A stretch of 64,000 nt of DNA from CAVQGZ01 sp963712175 (GTDB lineage: Bacteria > Actinomycetota > Actinomycetes > Jiangellales > Jiangellaceae). The notes beneath the pieces are model-generated. The model was not told the origin of the DNA. It worked only from the letters and a program-made list of their open reading frames with translations, and searched no databases. Both the position numbers and the translations under genes were made by a program. Below, one piece after another: positions 36,875 to 45,456 of the stretch; position 1 is the first letter of the stretch; the number at the start of each line of letters is the position of its first letter. The DNA lies in assembly GCA_963712175.1 (NCBI GenBank), contig CAVQGZ010000008.1, positions 251,584 to 315,583 of the forward strand, given 5' to 3'.

Positions 36875-38671
36875 TCAGGCTCCCGTGTTCGTCTCGTCCT
36901 CGCTGTAGGTGATGACCGGAAGCGCCCGGCGTCCGACGGGCTCCGGCCCGCGGTGCACGGCCTTGAACGTCAGCTCGCCCCCCGACAGCGTCGACGCGCT
37001 GTACCCGTGCTGCCGCAGCAGCCGGTAGGCGAGGTACGACCGGAACCCCGAGCGGCAGTAGACGAAGACCGGCTTGTCCGAGGGCAGCTCCGACAGGCGC
37101 GAGCGCAGCTGCTTGAGCGGGATGAGCGTCGAGCCCCGGATGTTCCAGCGCTCGTGCTCCCGCGTCGACCGGACGTCCAGCAGCACCGCCCCCGGGGGAA
37201 GCGCCGGCCACTCCTCGGCGTACCAGAGGTCGAGGTCACCGCGAAGCAGGTTGGCGGCCTGGAAGCCGGCCATGTTGACCGGGTCCTTCGCCGACCCGTA
37301 CGGCGGGGCGTAGGCGAGCTCGACCTCCTCGAGGTCCTCCACGCTCATGCCTGCGCGGATCGCCATCGCGAACACATCGATGCGCTTGTCCACGCCGTCG
37401 TAGCCGGCGCCCTGGGCACCGAGCACGGTTCCGTCGGACGGGTCGAACAGCACCTTCAGGTGCATCGGCGCGGTCCCCGGGTAGTAGGACGCGTGCCCGT
37501 TCGGGTGCAGGTACACCTTCGCGTACTCGCGTCCGGCCCGTTGCAGGGTCTTCTCGGTCGCCCCGGTCACGCCGGCGGTCATGTCGAAGACCTTCACGAC
37601 CGACGTCCCCTGGGTCGTCGTGTAGCGGGCCGACCGTCCACGCCCCCGCACGATGTGGTCGGCGGCAACGCGTCCCTGCCGGTTCGCCGGCCCGGCCAGC
37701 GGCACCACGATCGGGGCACCCGTCACCGTGTCGCGCACCTGCACCGAGTCGCCGACCGCGTACACCAGCGGGTCGGACGTCTGCTGGTGCTCGTTGACGA
37801 TCAGGGCCCCGCGGTCGGTGACATCCAGCCCCGCCTCGCGTGCCAGCGACGACTCGGGCCGCACACCGACGGCCAGCACGACGAGGTCGGCCGTGACCGT
37901 CCCGGCGTCACCGAGGTCGACGACCACGTCGTCGGAGCCCTCGACGGTCTCGAACCCGCTCGCTGTCGTCTGCAGGTAGAGGTGGACGCCGTTGGCCTCG
38001 AGATGGTCCTCCACCTCGCGGGACATCTCGCTGTCGAGCACCGCCATCACGTGGTCGGCGGCCTCGACGAGCGTGACGTCCAGGCCCCGGTGCCGAAACG
38101 CCTCGGCGACCTCGAGCCCGATGTACCCGCCCCCGACCACGACGGCCCGGCTGGCCCCGGTGTCCACGACCGACTTGATGGCATCCATGTCCGGGATGCT
38201 GCGAAGCGTGAACACCCGCGGGTGGTCCACGCCGGGCAGCGGCGGCTTGAGCGGCGTCGCACCGGTCGCCAGGACGAGACGTTCGTACGACTCGGTGTAC
38301 TCCCGTCCAGAGGCAAGATCTCGGACGGTCACGACCTGGGCATCGCGGTCGATCCCGACGACCTCGTGCCCGGTGCGCACCTCGAGGGCGAGGGAGTCGG
38401 CCAGCGACTTCGGCGTCTGCAGCAGCAGGGACGAGCGCTTCTGGATCTCTCCGCCGATGTGGTACGGCAGCCCGCAGTTGGCGAACGACACGTAGTCGTC
38501 GCGCTCGAGCACGACGATCTCGGCGTCCTCGGCGAGTCGCCGCAGCCGGGCGGCGGCGGACATCCCACCGGCGACTCCGCCGACGACGACGACCTTGCCC
38601 GAGAACCCTGTGGGGACCGGAGTGGTGCTGGCGAGCGATGCTGTCACGGGGTCCATCGTGGTGGTGGTCAC
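36875..38671 (-). CDS. CoA-disulfide reductase-like flavoprotein with rhodanese domain
   Basis: 598 residues from GTG at 38671 (VTTTTMDPVTASL). The FAD site is KVVVVGGVAGGMSAAARLRRL; the redox Cys lies in SFANCGLPYHIGG, the single-Cys site of CoADR/NADH oxidases; the NAD site is AVVVGGGYIGLEVAEAF. The C-terminal rhodanese domain reads LLDVRSTREHERWNIRGS and has the active Cys in FVYCRSGFRSYLAYRLL. Such CoADR-Rhd proteins reduce CoA persulfides and disulfides and handle sulfane sulfur. The promoter shares a CsoR/CstR-like operator with the divergent transporter, so persulfide-responsive control is likely. Confidence 0.9.
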   Translation of the reverse strand: MTTTTMDPVTASLASTTPVPTGFSGKVVVVGGVAGGMSAAARLRRLAEDAEIVVLERDDYVSFANCGLPYHIGGEIQKRSSLLLQTPKSLADSLALEVRTGHEVVGIDRDAQVVTVRDLASGREYTESYERLVLATGATPLKPPLPGVDHPRVFTLRSIPDMDAIKSVVDTGASRAVVVGGGYIGLEVAEAFRHRGLDVTLVEAADHVMAVLDSEMSREVEDHLEANGVHLYLQTTASGFETVEGSDDVVVDLGDAGTVTADLVVLAVGVRPESSLAREAGLDVTDRGALIVNEHQQTSDPLVYAVGDSVQVRDTVTGAPIVVPLAGPANRQGRVAADHIVRGRGRSARYTTTQGTSVVKVFDMTAGVTGATEKTLQRAGREYAKVYLHPNGHASYYPGTAPMHLKVLFDPSDGTVLGAQGAGYDGVDKRIDVFAMAIRAGMSVEDLEEVELAYAPPYGSAKDPVNMAGFQAANLLRGDLDLWYAEEWPALPPGAVLLDVRSTREHERWNIRGSTLIPLKQLRSRLSELPSDKPVFVYCRSGFRSYLAYRLLRQHGYSASTLSGGELTFKAVHRGPEPVGRRALPVITYSEDETNTGA

Positions 38672-38680
38672 AAGAGGACA

Positions 38681-38700
38681 GCATACCCCCCGGGGTATGC
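38681..38700. promoter_or_regulatory. CsoR/CstR-like operator shared by divergent promoters
   Basis: GCATACCCC-CC-GGGGTATGC has perfect 9-bp arms. It matches the ATACCCC-N-GGGGTAT pattern of CsoR-family repressors, including persulfide-sensing CstR. The palindrome ends in TATGCT on both strands (38696-38701 on +, 38685-38680 on -), each a good -10 box 8-9 bases before the start codons at 38706 and 38671. A bound repressor would therefore cover both -10 elements at once, and both mRNAs would be leaderless or nearly so. Confidence 0.75.
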
Positions 38701-38705
38701 TTGCG

Positions 38706-39806
38706 ATGGTGAGCACGACAACGGCCCCGGCGTCGTCGACGTCCCGCGTGCGAACCCTGCACCCCGGATGGTTCGCCTCCGTCATGGGGACGGCCGTTCT
38801 CGCGGTCGTCACGGCGGGCAACCCGCTCGGCACCGACACGCTCCGCCCGGTCTGGGAGGTGTTCGCCGCGTTCTTCCTCGTGGTGGCCACCGCGCTGGCT
38901 CTCGGCTTCGGGGCGATGTACGTCGCCCGGTGGATGAACCACCGCGACGCGGCGATGGCCGACCTGCGCAACCCCATCCCCGGACCGCTCGTGGGCACGG
39001 TTCCTGGCGGGCTGCTCGTCCTGTCCACGGCGTTCTCCGCGGCCGGACCGCTGCTGCTGCCCGACTCCGTGGCTCGCGCAGTGGCCACGGCGCTGCTGAT
39101 CATTGGAGCCCCCCTCGCGATCCTCGTCGGCATCGTCTGGGCAGCCGAGGTCGTCGACAACGCCCCGATCGGCCTGGAGAAGGTGACGGGCACGTGGTTC
39201 CTGCCGCCCGTCATCGCCGTGCTGGTGCCGCTGGCCGGGGCTCCGTTGATTGCCGACTGGCCGGCGCCGGAGCTCTGGCTCTGGCTCGGGTACGCCTTCG
39301 CCGGCGCTGGACTGCTCCTGTTCCTGCTGGTCGCTGGGCTCGTGATCGCCCGGCTGGCGCTGAAGGGTCCACCTCCGCCCCCGCTGGCCCCCGCCGTCTG
39401 GATCGCTCTCGGCCCCCCCGGCGCCGGCGGCGTCGCGCTCATCCGGCTCGCGCAGGCGTCGGAGGCAACCGGGGTGGCCCCCGGCGATGCGCTGCGCGTG
39501 CCGACCGTCGCCCTGGCGAGCGCGATGCTCGGGTTCGCCTTCTGGTGGCTTGCGTTCGCATCCCTGGTGCTGCGGCGCCAGCTGGCGCGCGGGCCCATCC
39601 CCTACTCGCCGGCGTGGTGGGCGTGGACCTTCCCGCTCGGCGCCATGACCGCCCTCACGCTCGTGCTCGGGGCGCAGTGGGAATCGCTCGCCGTCGAGGT
39701 CGTCGGCGTCGTCCTGCTGCTCGCAACGATGATGGTCTGGGGCGTGGTGGCCGGGCGAACCGCCGCGGCGATGCGCAGTGGCGCCGCCTGGGAGAGGCAC
39801 GGCTGA
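38706..39806 (+). CDS. TehA/SLAC1-type transporter
   Basis: About 366 residues. ATG at 38706 is chosen because the -10 at 38696 would place transcription there; an ATG at 38697 also keeps the frame. The N-terminal TLHPGWFASVMGTAVLAVVT matches the first helix of the TehA/SLAC1 (voltage-dependent anion channel, C4-dicarboxylate) family. About 10 helices follow, e.g. VWEVFAAFFLVVATALALGF and WLWLGYAFAGAGLLLFLLVAG. Together with the CoADR-rhodanese gene and the CstR-like operator, a role in exporting sulfite or related sulfur anions is likely, as in SLAC1/TehA-type sulfite exporters. The stop overlaps the next start (TGATG). Confidence 0.8.
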   Translation: MVSTTTAPASSTSRVRTLHPGWFASVMGTAVLAVVTAGNPLGTDTLRPVWEVFAAFFLVVATALALGFGAMYVARWMNHRDAAMADLRNPIPGPLVGTVPGGLLVLSTAFSAAGPLLLPDSVARAVATALLIIGAPLAILVGIVWAAEVVDNAPIGLEKVTGTWFLPPVIAVLVPLAGAPLIADWPAPELWLWLGYAFAGAGLLLFLLVAGLVIARLALKGPPPPPLAPAVWIALGPPGAGGVALIRLAQASEATGVAPGDALRVPTVALASAMLGFAFWWLAFASLVLRRQLARGPIPYSPAWWAWTFPLGAMTALTLVLGAQWESLAVEVVGVVLLLATMMVWGVVAGRTAAAMRSGAAWERHG

Positions 39807-40177
39807 TGGCTGCGGCTGGTGGCTCGGCACAGCACCTCGACCTGCTCGAGCGCGCGACCGACCTGCGCGCGGACGCGACCAGGCACCTCACGGCGCTGGC
39901 CGGTGACGCGTCCATGTGTGCGATCGGACGCTCTGGCAGGTCGTTCCCGGCCGCGAAGTACCACGAAGGTCGCCAGGCTGCCGCGAACGAGGTGCGTCGG
40001 GCCCTTCGCAGGGACCCCGGTGCGCACGTGCTGGCGGGCATCACCGACGTGTGGACGACGCGTGCGGACGAGGCGTCCGAGAAGGGTCCCGACTGGGTCG
40101 CCTACTTCGCCGGCGGCTTGGACGCGCTCGCCGAGCTCGCGGCCTCGGGCCCCCCGACGCTTGCGTCCGAGAGCTGA
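39806..40177 (+). CDS. Hypothetical protein coupled to the TehA-type gene
   Basis: 123 residues from ATG at 39806, overlapping the transporter stop by one base (TGATG), so it is translationally coupled. It reads MAAAGGSAQHLDLLERATDL, then GRSGRSFPAAKYHEGRQAAANEV and DVWTTRADEASEKGPDWVAYF. It is helical and soluble, without signal or membrane segment, and has a single Cys (ASMCAIGR). I recognise no family. Its place in the CstR-like operon suggests a link with sulfur stress. The 3' end overlaps an inverted-repeat terminator. Confidence 0.6.
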   Translation: MAAAGGSAQHLDLLERATDLRADATRHLTALAGDASMCAIGRSGRSFPAAKYHEGRQAAANEVRRALRRDPGAHVLAGITDVWTTRADEASEKGPDWVAYFAGGLDALAELAASGPPTLASES

Positions 40178-40225
40178 GCACCTATCCGTCCGAGTTCCTC
40201 GGACGCAAGGGTCACTCTCGGACGC
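40161..40225. terminator. Nested inverted repeats at convergent gene ends
   Basis: TTGCGTCCGAG (40161-40171) pairs with CTCGGACGCAA (40198-40208); GCGTCCGAGAG (40163-40173) pairs with CTCTCGGACGC (40215-40225); a third CGTCCGAG (40187-40194) forms a tight 3-base-loop hairpin with 40198-40205. Two A and two A' units can form alternative stems. It lies between the hypothetical gene (ending 40177) and pstB (ending 40250). Confidence 0.65.
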
Positions 40226-40249
40226 AGCGGAGCGACGACCCGGCCTGAT

Positions 40250-41029
40250 TCAGCCGAAGCGGCCTGAGATGTAGTCCTCGGTCTCCTTGTTCGACGGGTT
40301 GCTGAACATCGTCTGCGTCTCGTCGAACTCGATCAGCTTGCCGGGCTTGCCGGTGCCCTCGATGTTGAAGAAGCCCGTCTTGTCGCTCACCCGGGCGGCC
40401 TGCTGCATGTTGTGGGTGACGATCACGATCGTGTACTCGCTCTTGAGCTCCTCGATCAGGTCTTCGATCGCCAGCGTCGAGATGGGGTCCAGGGCAGAGC
40501 AGGGCTCGTCCATGAGCACCACCTCGGGCTGGATGGCGATCGCCCGAGCGATGCACAGGCGCTGCTGCTGCCCACCCGACAGCCCTGACCCGGGGTTGTC
40601 GAGGCGGTCCTTGACCTCCGTCCAGAGGTTGGCCCCGCGCAGGGACTGCTCGACGAGGTCCTCCATCTCGCTCTTGGAGGTCTTCTGACCGTTCAGCCTC
40701 TGCCCCGCGATGACGTTCTCGCGGATCGACATCGTCGGGAACGGGTTCGGCCGCTGGAACACCATGCCGACGTTGCGGCGCACCCCGACCGGGTCGACGC
40801 CCTCGCCGTAGATGTTGATGCCGTCGATCTCGACGGTCCCCTCCGCGTACGCACCGGGGATCACCTCGTGCATGCGGTTCAGCGTGCGCAGGAACGTTGA
40901 CTTGCCGCACCCGGACGGCCCGATGAGGGCTGTCACCGCCTTGGGCTCGATGGTCATCGAGACGTCCTCCACGGCTTTGAAGGCGCCGTAGTAGATGCTG
41001 AGGTTCTCGACGTCGATCTGCTTGGCCAC
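40250..41029 (-). CDS. pstB: Phosphate ABC transporter ATP-binding protein
   Basis: 259 residues. Walker A GPSGCGKST, the PstB-specific VFQRPNPFPTMSIRENV, the signature LSGGQQQRLCIARA, and Walker B VVLMDEPCSALDPIST are all present. It powers high-affinity phosphate import with PstA and PstC. It is the last gene of pstS-pstC-pstA-pstB, 18 bp after pstA. This is the equivalent of phoT (Rv0820) in M. tuberculosis, which also lies beside mshD. Confidence 0.96.
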   Translation of the reverse strand: MAKQIDVENLSIYYGAFKAVEDVSMTIEPKAVTALIGPSGCGKSTFLRTLNRMHEVIPGAYAEGTVEIDGINIYGEGVDPVGVRRNVGMVFQRPNPFPTMSIRENVIAGQRLNGQKTSKSEMEDLVEQSLRGANLWTEVKDRLDNPGSGLSGGQQQRLCIARAIAIQPEVVLMDEPCSALDPISTLAIEDLIEELKSEYTIVIVTHNMQQAARVSDKTGFFNIEGTGKPGKLIEFDETQTMFSNPSNKETEDYISGRFG

Positions 41030-41047
41030 GTCTCAATCCTTACCTGT

Positions 41048-42115
41048 TCATGCCTTCTTCGGGGAGAAGCGCACGGCGAACAACCGGGCAATCAGGTTGA
41101 GCCCGAGCACGATGATGATGAGCACCAGCGCTGCTGACCAGGCCCGCTCGTAGCCCGGCTCCGGCGGGAAGCCCGGCGTCACGTAGGAGTAGTACGAGTA
41201 CACCGGCAGCGCCGTCATGCGCCCCTCGAACGGGTTCCAGTTCACCGTCGAGGTGAACCCCGCGGTGAGCAGCAGGGGCGCGGTCTCGCCGATGACGCGA
41301 GCGATCGCCAGCACGACGCCGGTCACGATGCCGGCCAGCGCCGTCGGCAGCACGACCTTCGTGATCGTGCGCCACTTCTGCACGCCGAGGGCGTAGGACG
41401 CCTCGCGCAGCTCGTTCGGGACGAGCTTCAGCATCTCCTCGGTCGCGCGCACCACGGTGGGGATCATCAGCACCGTCAGCGCGATCGCCCCGGCGAACCC
41501 CGACTTGTACCCGGGCCCGATCAAGAACGCGAACAGCGCGAAGGCGAAGAGCCCGGCGACGATGGACGGGATACCGGTCATGACGTCCACCAGGAACGTG
41601 ACCCAGCGGGCGAGCGGGCCCTTGCCGTACTCGACGAGGTAGATGCCGCACAAGATGCCGACGGGAACCGAGATGGCCGTCGCGAGCAGCGTGATCATCA
41701 GGGTGCCGACGATCGCGTGCAGCGCACCGCCGCCCTCGCCGACGACGCCACGCATGTCGGAGGTGAGGAACTCCGCGTCGAAGCGCGCCCAGCCTTCGCT
41801 GACCACGGTGATGATCAGGGAGAGCAGGGGTGCGATCGCGATGGCGAAGGCGGCCGTCATCACCGCGGTCCAGAACCGGTCGGTGGCCCGGCGCTTGCTC
41901 TCCCGCACGCGCGAGATGACGTAGAGCGGGATCAGGTACCCGAGAAAGACGCCGAAGCCGGCGGCCACCCAGTTGGAGGCCAGCAGGTAGGCCCCCACGC
42001 CGACGGCCAGCGCGAAGAGCCCGATGCCGACGAGCGTCGGACGCGACAGGCTCGGCTGGATGACATCGATCCGGGTCTCGCCTGCTGGCGCCGGGGGGCG
42101 AGTGGAGACGGCCAT
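41048..42115 (-). CDS. pstA: Phosphate ABC transporter permease PstA
   Basis: 355 residues with about eight helices. The BPD-type permease loop is EMLKLVPNELREASYALGVQKW (EAA motif). Other PstA features: TFLVDVMTGIPSIVAGLFAF and the C-terminal LVLIIIVLGLNLIARLFAVRF. An N-terminal extension carries three helices before the permease core, as in actinobacterial PstA. The start at 42115 lies one base from the pstC stop, so translation is coupled. Confidence 0.95.
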   Translation of the reverse strand: MAVSTRPPAPAGETRIDVIQPSLSRPTLVGIGLFALAVGVGAYLLASNWVAAGFGVFLGYLIPLYVISRVRESKRRATDRFWTAVMTAAFAIAIAPLLSLIITVVSEGWARFDAEFLTSDMRGVVGEGGGALHAIVGTLMITLLATAISVPVGILCGIYLVEYGKGPLARWVTFLVDVMTGIPSIVAGLFAFALFAFLIGPGYKSGFAGAIALTVLMIPTVVRATEEMLKLVPNELREASYALGVQKWRTITKVVLPTALAGIVTGVVLAIARVIGETAPLLLTAGFTSTVNWNPFEGRMTALPVYSYYSYVTPGFPPEPGYERAWSAALVLIIIVLGLNLIARLFAVRFSPKKA

Positions 42116-42116
42116 G

Positions 42117-43073
42117 TCAGTTGGCTCCTGAGAACTCGGAGCGTCGCGCGATGATCGCGCGGGCGGCGAAGTTGACCGCGAAGGTCACGACGAACAGCAC
42201 CAGCCCCGTCGCGACCAGGGCGTTGACGGCCAGGCCGGACGACTCGGGGAACTTCAGGGCGATGTTCGCGGCGATCGTGGACGGGTTCTCCGAGCTGATG
42301 AGGTTGAGCGACACCAGCCCGCCGGTCGTGGAGAGCACCATGGCGACGGCCATCGTCTCGCCCAACGCGCGTCCGAGCCCGAGCATGGAGCCGGAGATGA
42401 TGCCGGAGCGCGCGTACGGGAAGACCGTCATGCGGATCATCTCCCAGCGCGTGGCGCCCAGTGCCAGCGCAGCCTCTTCGTGAAGACGAGGCGTCTGCAG
42501 GAAGATCTCGCGGTTGATGGCCGTCATGATCGGCAGCACCATGATCGCCAGCACGAGTGAGGCGGTGAGGATGGTCCGCCCGGTCACCGATGCCGGCCCG
42601 GCGAAGAACGGGATGAAGCTCAGGTTCGCGGCCAGCCACTGGTAGAAGCCGACGAGCGCCGGGGCGAACACGGCGATGCCCCACAGCCCGTAGACGACGC
42701 TGGGGATGGCAGCGAGCAGGTCGATGATGTAGCCGAGCGTCTGGGCGAGCTTGCGTGGTGCGTAGTGCGAGATGAACAGCGCGATGCCGATCGACAGTGG
42801 GACGCTCACGAGCATCGCCAGCAGCGCCGCCCAGATCGTGCCGAAGAGCAGGGGCCCGGCGTAGGCGAGGAACCCTTCACCTCCCGGCAGGTCCTCCGCC
42901 TTCGCCGTGAACGCCGGAATCGACTCCACGGTCAGGAAGATCGCGACGAACGCCAGGGTGATCAGGATGAAGACGCCGGCGCCCGTCGCGAGGCCCGAGA
43001 AGGTGCGGTCGGCACGGTGGCTGATCTTCTGGTCGAGGCGGGGGGGTCCGGCGGTGCTCGTGGGGGTCGACAC
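42117..43073 (-). CDS. pstC: Phosphate ABC transporter permease PstC
   Basis: 318 residues. The EAA loop LHEEAALALGATRWEMIRM is present, with PstC features TLGYIIDLLAAIPSVVYGLWG and MLGLGRALGETMAVAMV. The N-terminus (MSTPTSTAGPPRLDQKISHR) is cytoplasmic. A strong hairpin lies in the gap from pstS, so pstC is probably expressed at a lower level than pstS. Confidence 0.95.
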   Translation of the reverse strand: MSTPTSTAGPPRLDQKISHRADRTFSGLATGAGVFILITLAFVAIFLTVESIPAFTAKAEDLPGGEGFLAYAGPLLFGTIWAALLAMLVSVPLSIGIALFISHYAPRKLAQTLGYIIDLLAAIPSVVYGLWGIAVFAPALVGFYQWLAANLSFIPFFAGPASVTGRTILTASLVLAIMVLPIMTAINREIFLQTPRLHEEAALALGATRWEMIRMTVFPYARSGIISGSMLGLGRALGETMAVAMVLSTTGGLVSLNLISSENPSTIAANIALKFPESSGLAVNALVATGLVLFVVTFAVNFAARAIIARRSEFSGAN

Positions 43074-43130
43074 CTAGCTCTCCTCGAGTCGTCGACGGTC
43101 GGGGGACGCGAACGTCGTGGGGACAACGTA

Positions 43131-43172
43131 GAAGGTCCGGGTGCTTCCCGAAGGAAGAACACCCGGACCTTC
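43131..43172 (-). terminator. Attenuating hairpin between pstS and pstC
   Basis: GAAGGTCCGGGTG and CACCCGGACCTTC form a 13-bp perfect stem; inside the loop CTTCC-TTCG-GGAAG makes a second stem with a UUCG tetraloop. It lies in the transcript after pstS and before pstC. Such stems give partial termination and 3' end protection, producing more binding protein than permease. Confidence 0.8.
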
Positions 43173-43201
43173 GACAACCATCAGATGACCTGTCGAGAAC
43201 C

Positions 43202-44317
43202 TCAGCCGGCCTGGATCAGGTCGATCGCGCCTTGCGCGGCCTCCCGGGTCGAGTCCGAGAGCGGTGCCGACCCGGCCGCCTGCGCGGCAGCCGACTGGCC
43301 CTGCTCGCTGATGATGAACTCCAGGAAGCCCGCGACGTTGGCCGCGGTCTCCGCGCTGTCGTAGGACTGGCAGGCGATCTGGTAGGAGACCAGGACGATC
43401 GGGTACACACCCGACTCGGTGGTGTCGCGTTCGAGCTCGATCGCGAGGTTGCCCTCGGCGGCGCCCGCGACGGGCTCGGAGGCGTCCACGATGGCCGCAG
43501 CAGCCTCGGGCGAGAACGGGACGAACTCGTCACCGACCCCGACGGCCACGGTGCCGAGCCCAGCCACCTGGCTCGCGTCGGCGTAGCCGATCGAGCCCTC
43601 GCCGGCGGTGATGGCCTGGACGACGCCGGAGGTGCCCTGAGCGGCCTCGCCGCCGGACACCGGCCAGTCCCCGCTCGCCTCGTACGGCCAGCTGTCGCCG
43701 GCCGCGGCAACCAGGTACTCGGCGAAGTTCTCGGTCGTGCCCGACTCGTCCGAGCGGCTGACCGGCGTGATGGCCGTGGAGGGCAGCTCGGCGTCCGGGT
43801 TGAGGTCGGCGATGGCTGGGTCGTCCCAGGTCGTCACCTGCTGGTTGAAGATGTCCGCGATCGTCGCGGCGTCCAGGTTCAGCGTGTCGATGCCTGGGAG
43901 GTTGAACGCGACCGCGATCGGCGAGATGTAGCCGGGCAGCTGGACGAAGCCGCCGCCGCAGCGCTCCTCGGCGCTGGCCGCCTCCTCCTCGTCGAGGGCC
44001 GCGTCGGACCCGGCGAAGTCAGATCCGCCCGCGATGAACTGCTCGCGGCCGCCACCGGAGCCCACGGGGTCGTAGTTCACGGTCAGGTCGGGGTTGAGGT
44101 CCTGAATCCCGACCTGCCAGGCCTGCATCGCAGCACCTTGGGCGCTCGAGCCGGCGCCGTTCAGCTGGCCGGCGAGCTCGCCGCTGGCCGAGCCGGCGTC
44201 ACCCGTCGAGCCGGTCCCGCTGTCGGCGCCGTCGTCGCCACCGCAGGCGGCCAGAACCAGGGCCAGCGACGCCACTGCCACCAGGGGGGTGGCGCGTCGA
44301 ATGCTGGAGATGGTCAC
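43202..44317 (-). CDS. pstS: Phosphate-binding lipoprotein PstS
   Basis: 371 residues with a lipoprotein signal: LVAVASLALVLAACGGDDG, lipobox LAAC at about residue 25. The periplasmic-binding fold shows GAGSSAQGAAMQAWQ, NYDPVGSGGGREQFIAGGSDFAGSD (phosphate-contacting SGGG and SD), SRSDESGTTENFAEYL and IGYADASQV. It captures phosphate outside the membrane for PstCAB. PHO-box-like direct repeats lie about 100 bp upstream. Confidence 0.95.
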   Translation of the reverse strand: MTISSIRRATPLVAVASLALVLAACGGDDGADSGTGSTGDAGSASGELAGQLNGAGSSAQGAAMQAWQVGIQDLNPDLTVNYDPVGSGGGREQFIAGGSDFAGSDAALDEEEAASAEERCGGGFVQLPGYISPIAVAFNLPGIDTLNLDAATIADIFNQQVTTWDDPAIADLNPDAELPSTAITPVSRSDESGTTENFAEYLVAAAGDSWPYEASGDWPVSGGEAAQGTSGVVQAITAGEGSIGYADASQVAGLGTVAVGVGDEFVPFSPEAAAAIVDASEPVAGAAEGNLAIELERDTTESGVYPIVLVSYQIACQSYDSAETAANVAGFLEFIISEQGQSAAAQAAGSAPLSDSTREAAQGAIDLIQAG

Positions 44318-44416
44318 GTGAGGTCCTCTCGTCCGGTGAACGTTCGCAGGCAGCCTGCTGCCAGGCCACAGATACCGGAGTGGACGCTAGACCCTGTGAG
44401 TAACCAGCCGGCCCGT

Positions 44417-44438
44417 CCTGCGTGAACGCACCGTGAAC
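44417..44438 (-). promoter_or_regulatory. PHO-box-like direct repeat upstream of pstS
   Basis: On the minus strand the sequence reads GTTCACGGTGC followed by GTTCACGCAGG: two 11-base direct repeats with the GTTCAC core. This is the unit and spacing of actinobacterial PhoP (PHO-box) sites. It lies about 100 bp upstream of pstS (start 44317) and would bring the operon under phosphate-starvation control. Confidence 0.7.
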
Positions 44439-44469
44439 GATCTTCGCCCGTTGAGGTGCAGCGGCGGGC

Positions 44470-45417
44470 TCAGGGATCGTGTCGCTCCACGGCGACGACC
44501 TGCGGGCCTGAGGGCGTCATCCGACGATGGACGACGACGAAGGAACCGGGGCTCAGCGGACTCTGCAGAACGGGGGAGCGGTCGAATGGGCTGGCCGGGA
44601 GGTCACCCAGGGCGGCGAACAGCGTGGGGAGAACGGGTCGGTGCGAGCAGACGACGGTGGGCACGGGGTCGCTCATCAGCTCGAGCGCGGCGTTGGACGC
44701 CCCGGCCGGGGCCTCCTCGTGCCCGTCCTCGGTCACCCGCGGCTCGTGCTCGATGTGGGCTCGCCGCGATGTCGCATACGGGCGCACGGTGTCCACGCAG
44801 CGCAGGGCGTCGGAGCTCACCACCCGTTGCACGCCGAAGCAGCCCAGCAGGACGGCAAGCCGGTCGGCCTGCGCGCTGCCCTTGGCCTCGAGCGGGCGGT
44901 CGGAGTCGGTGCCCTTCCAGCGCTTGCGGGCCAACGCCTTCGCATGGCGCAGGATGACCAGCGGCGAGGTGTCCTCAGGGGGGCGTCCGATGACGGAGAC
45001 GGCGGCGGTGACCAGCTCGGCGTCGCGCGGGTGGCTCAGGCGGGACGCCGCTCGCTGTGCCGGGACGAACTCGAGCCGGTCGATCTCGACCGTTCCGGGC
45101 CAGGGGGCCGCCGTGTCGTCCGCACGAGCCGCCCAGTAGACAACTTCCTTGGTCGCCCCCTGCACCGGGTAGTGCTGGACGCCGACCGGAGCGCCGAGCG
45201 AGATGGCGTGCCCCGTCTCCTCCAGCACCTCTCGAACCCCGCAGGCCACGATGTGCTCGCCGGGGTCGAGCTTGCCCTTGGGCAGCGACCAGTCGTCGTA
45301 CTTGGGTCGGTGGACGAGGGCTACCTCGACGTCGGTGCTCCCGGACTCCCGAGCCGGCCGCCACAGAACCGCGCCGGCGGCCCGCACGACGGGGGTGGAT
45401 GACCTCTCGGCAGCCAT
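44470..45417 (-). CDS. MutT1-like Nudix hydrolase with histidine-phosphatase domain
   Basis: 315 residues. The N-terminal Nudix domain has the box GKLDPGEHIVACGVREVLEETG. The C-terminal half is a histidine phosphatase: VILRHAKALARKRWKG with the RH pair, VVSSDALRCVDTV and VVCSHRPVLPTL. Two-domain MutT1 proteins of actinobacteria remove 8-oxo-dGTP or diadenosine polyphosphates and dephosphorylate the product. It sits in the conserved block next to CYTH/CHAD and ppk genes, which suggests a link with phosphate and polyphosphate metabolism. Confidence 0.9.
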   Translation of the reverse strand: MAAERSSTPVVRAAGAVLWRPARESGSTDVEVALVHRPKYDDWSLPKGKLDPGEHIVACGVREVLEETGHAISLGAPVGVQHYPVQGATKEVVYWAARADDTAAPWPGTVEIDRLEFVPAQRAASRLSHPRDAELVTAAVSVIGRPPEDTSPLVILRHAKALARKRWKGTDSDRPLEAKGSAQADRLAVLLGCFGVQRVVSSDALRCVDTVRPYATSRRAHIEHEPRVTEDGHEEAPAGASNAALELMSDPVPTVVCSHRPVLPTLFAALGDLPASPFDRSPVLQSPLSPGSFVVVHRRMTPSGPQVVAVERHDP

Positions 45418-45456
45418 GGCCGCGTCACTCCCTCGTCAGTAGGGCGATGTCGTGCG

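Noticed and set aside
36953..40177. A 1,074-codon open frame on the + strand across the CoA-disulfide reductase and TehA-type genes
   Set aside because: It is antisense to, or out of phase with, well-supported genes, is Arg/Gly/Pro-rich and shows no domain. High G+C creates such long shadow frames. Only its last 123 codons are a separate real gene.
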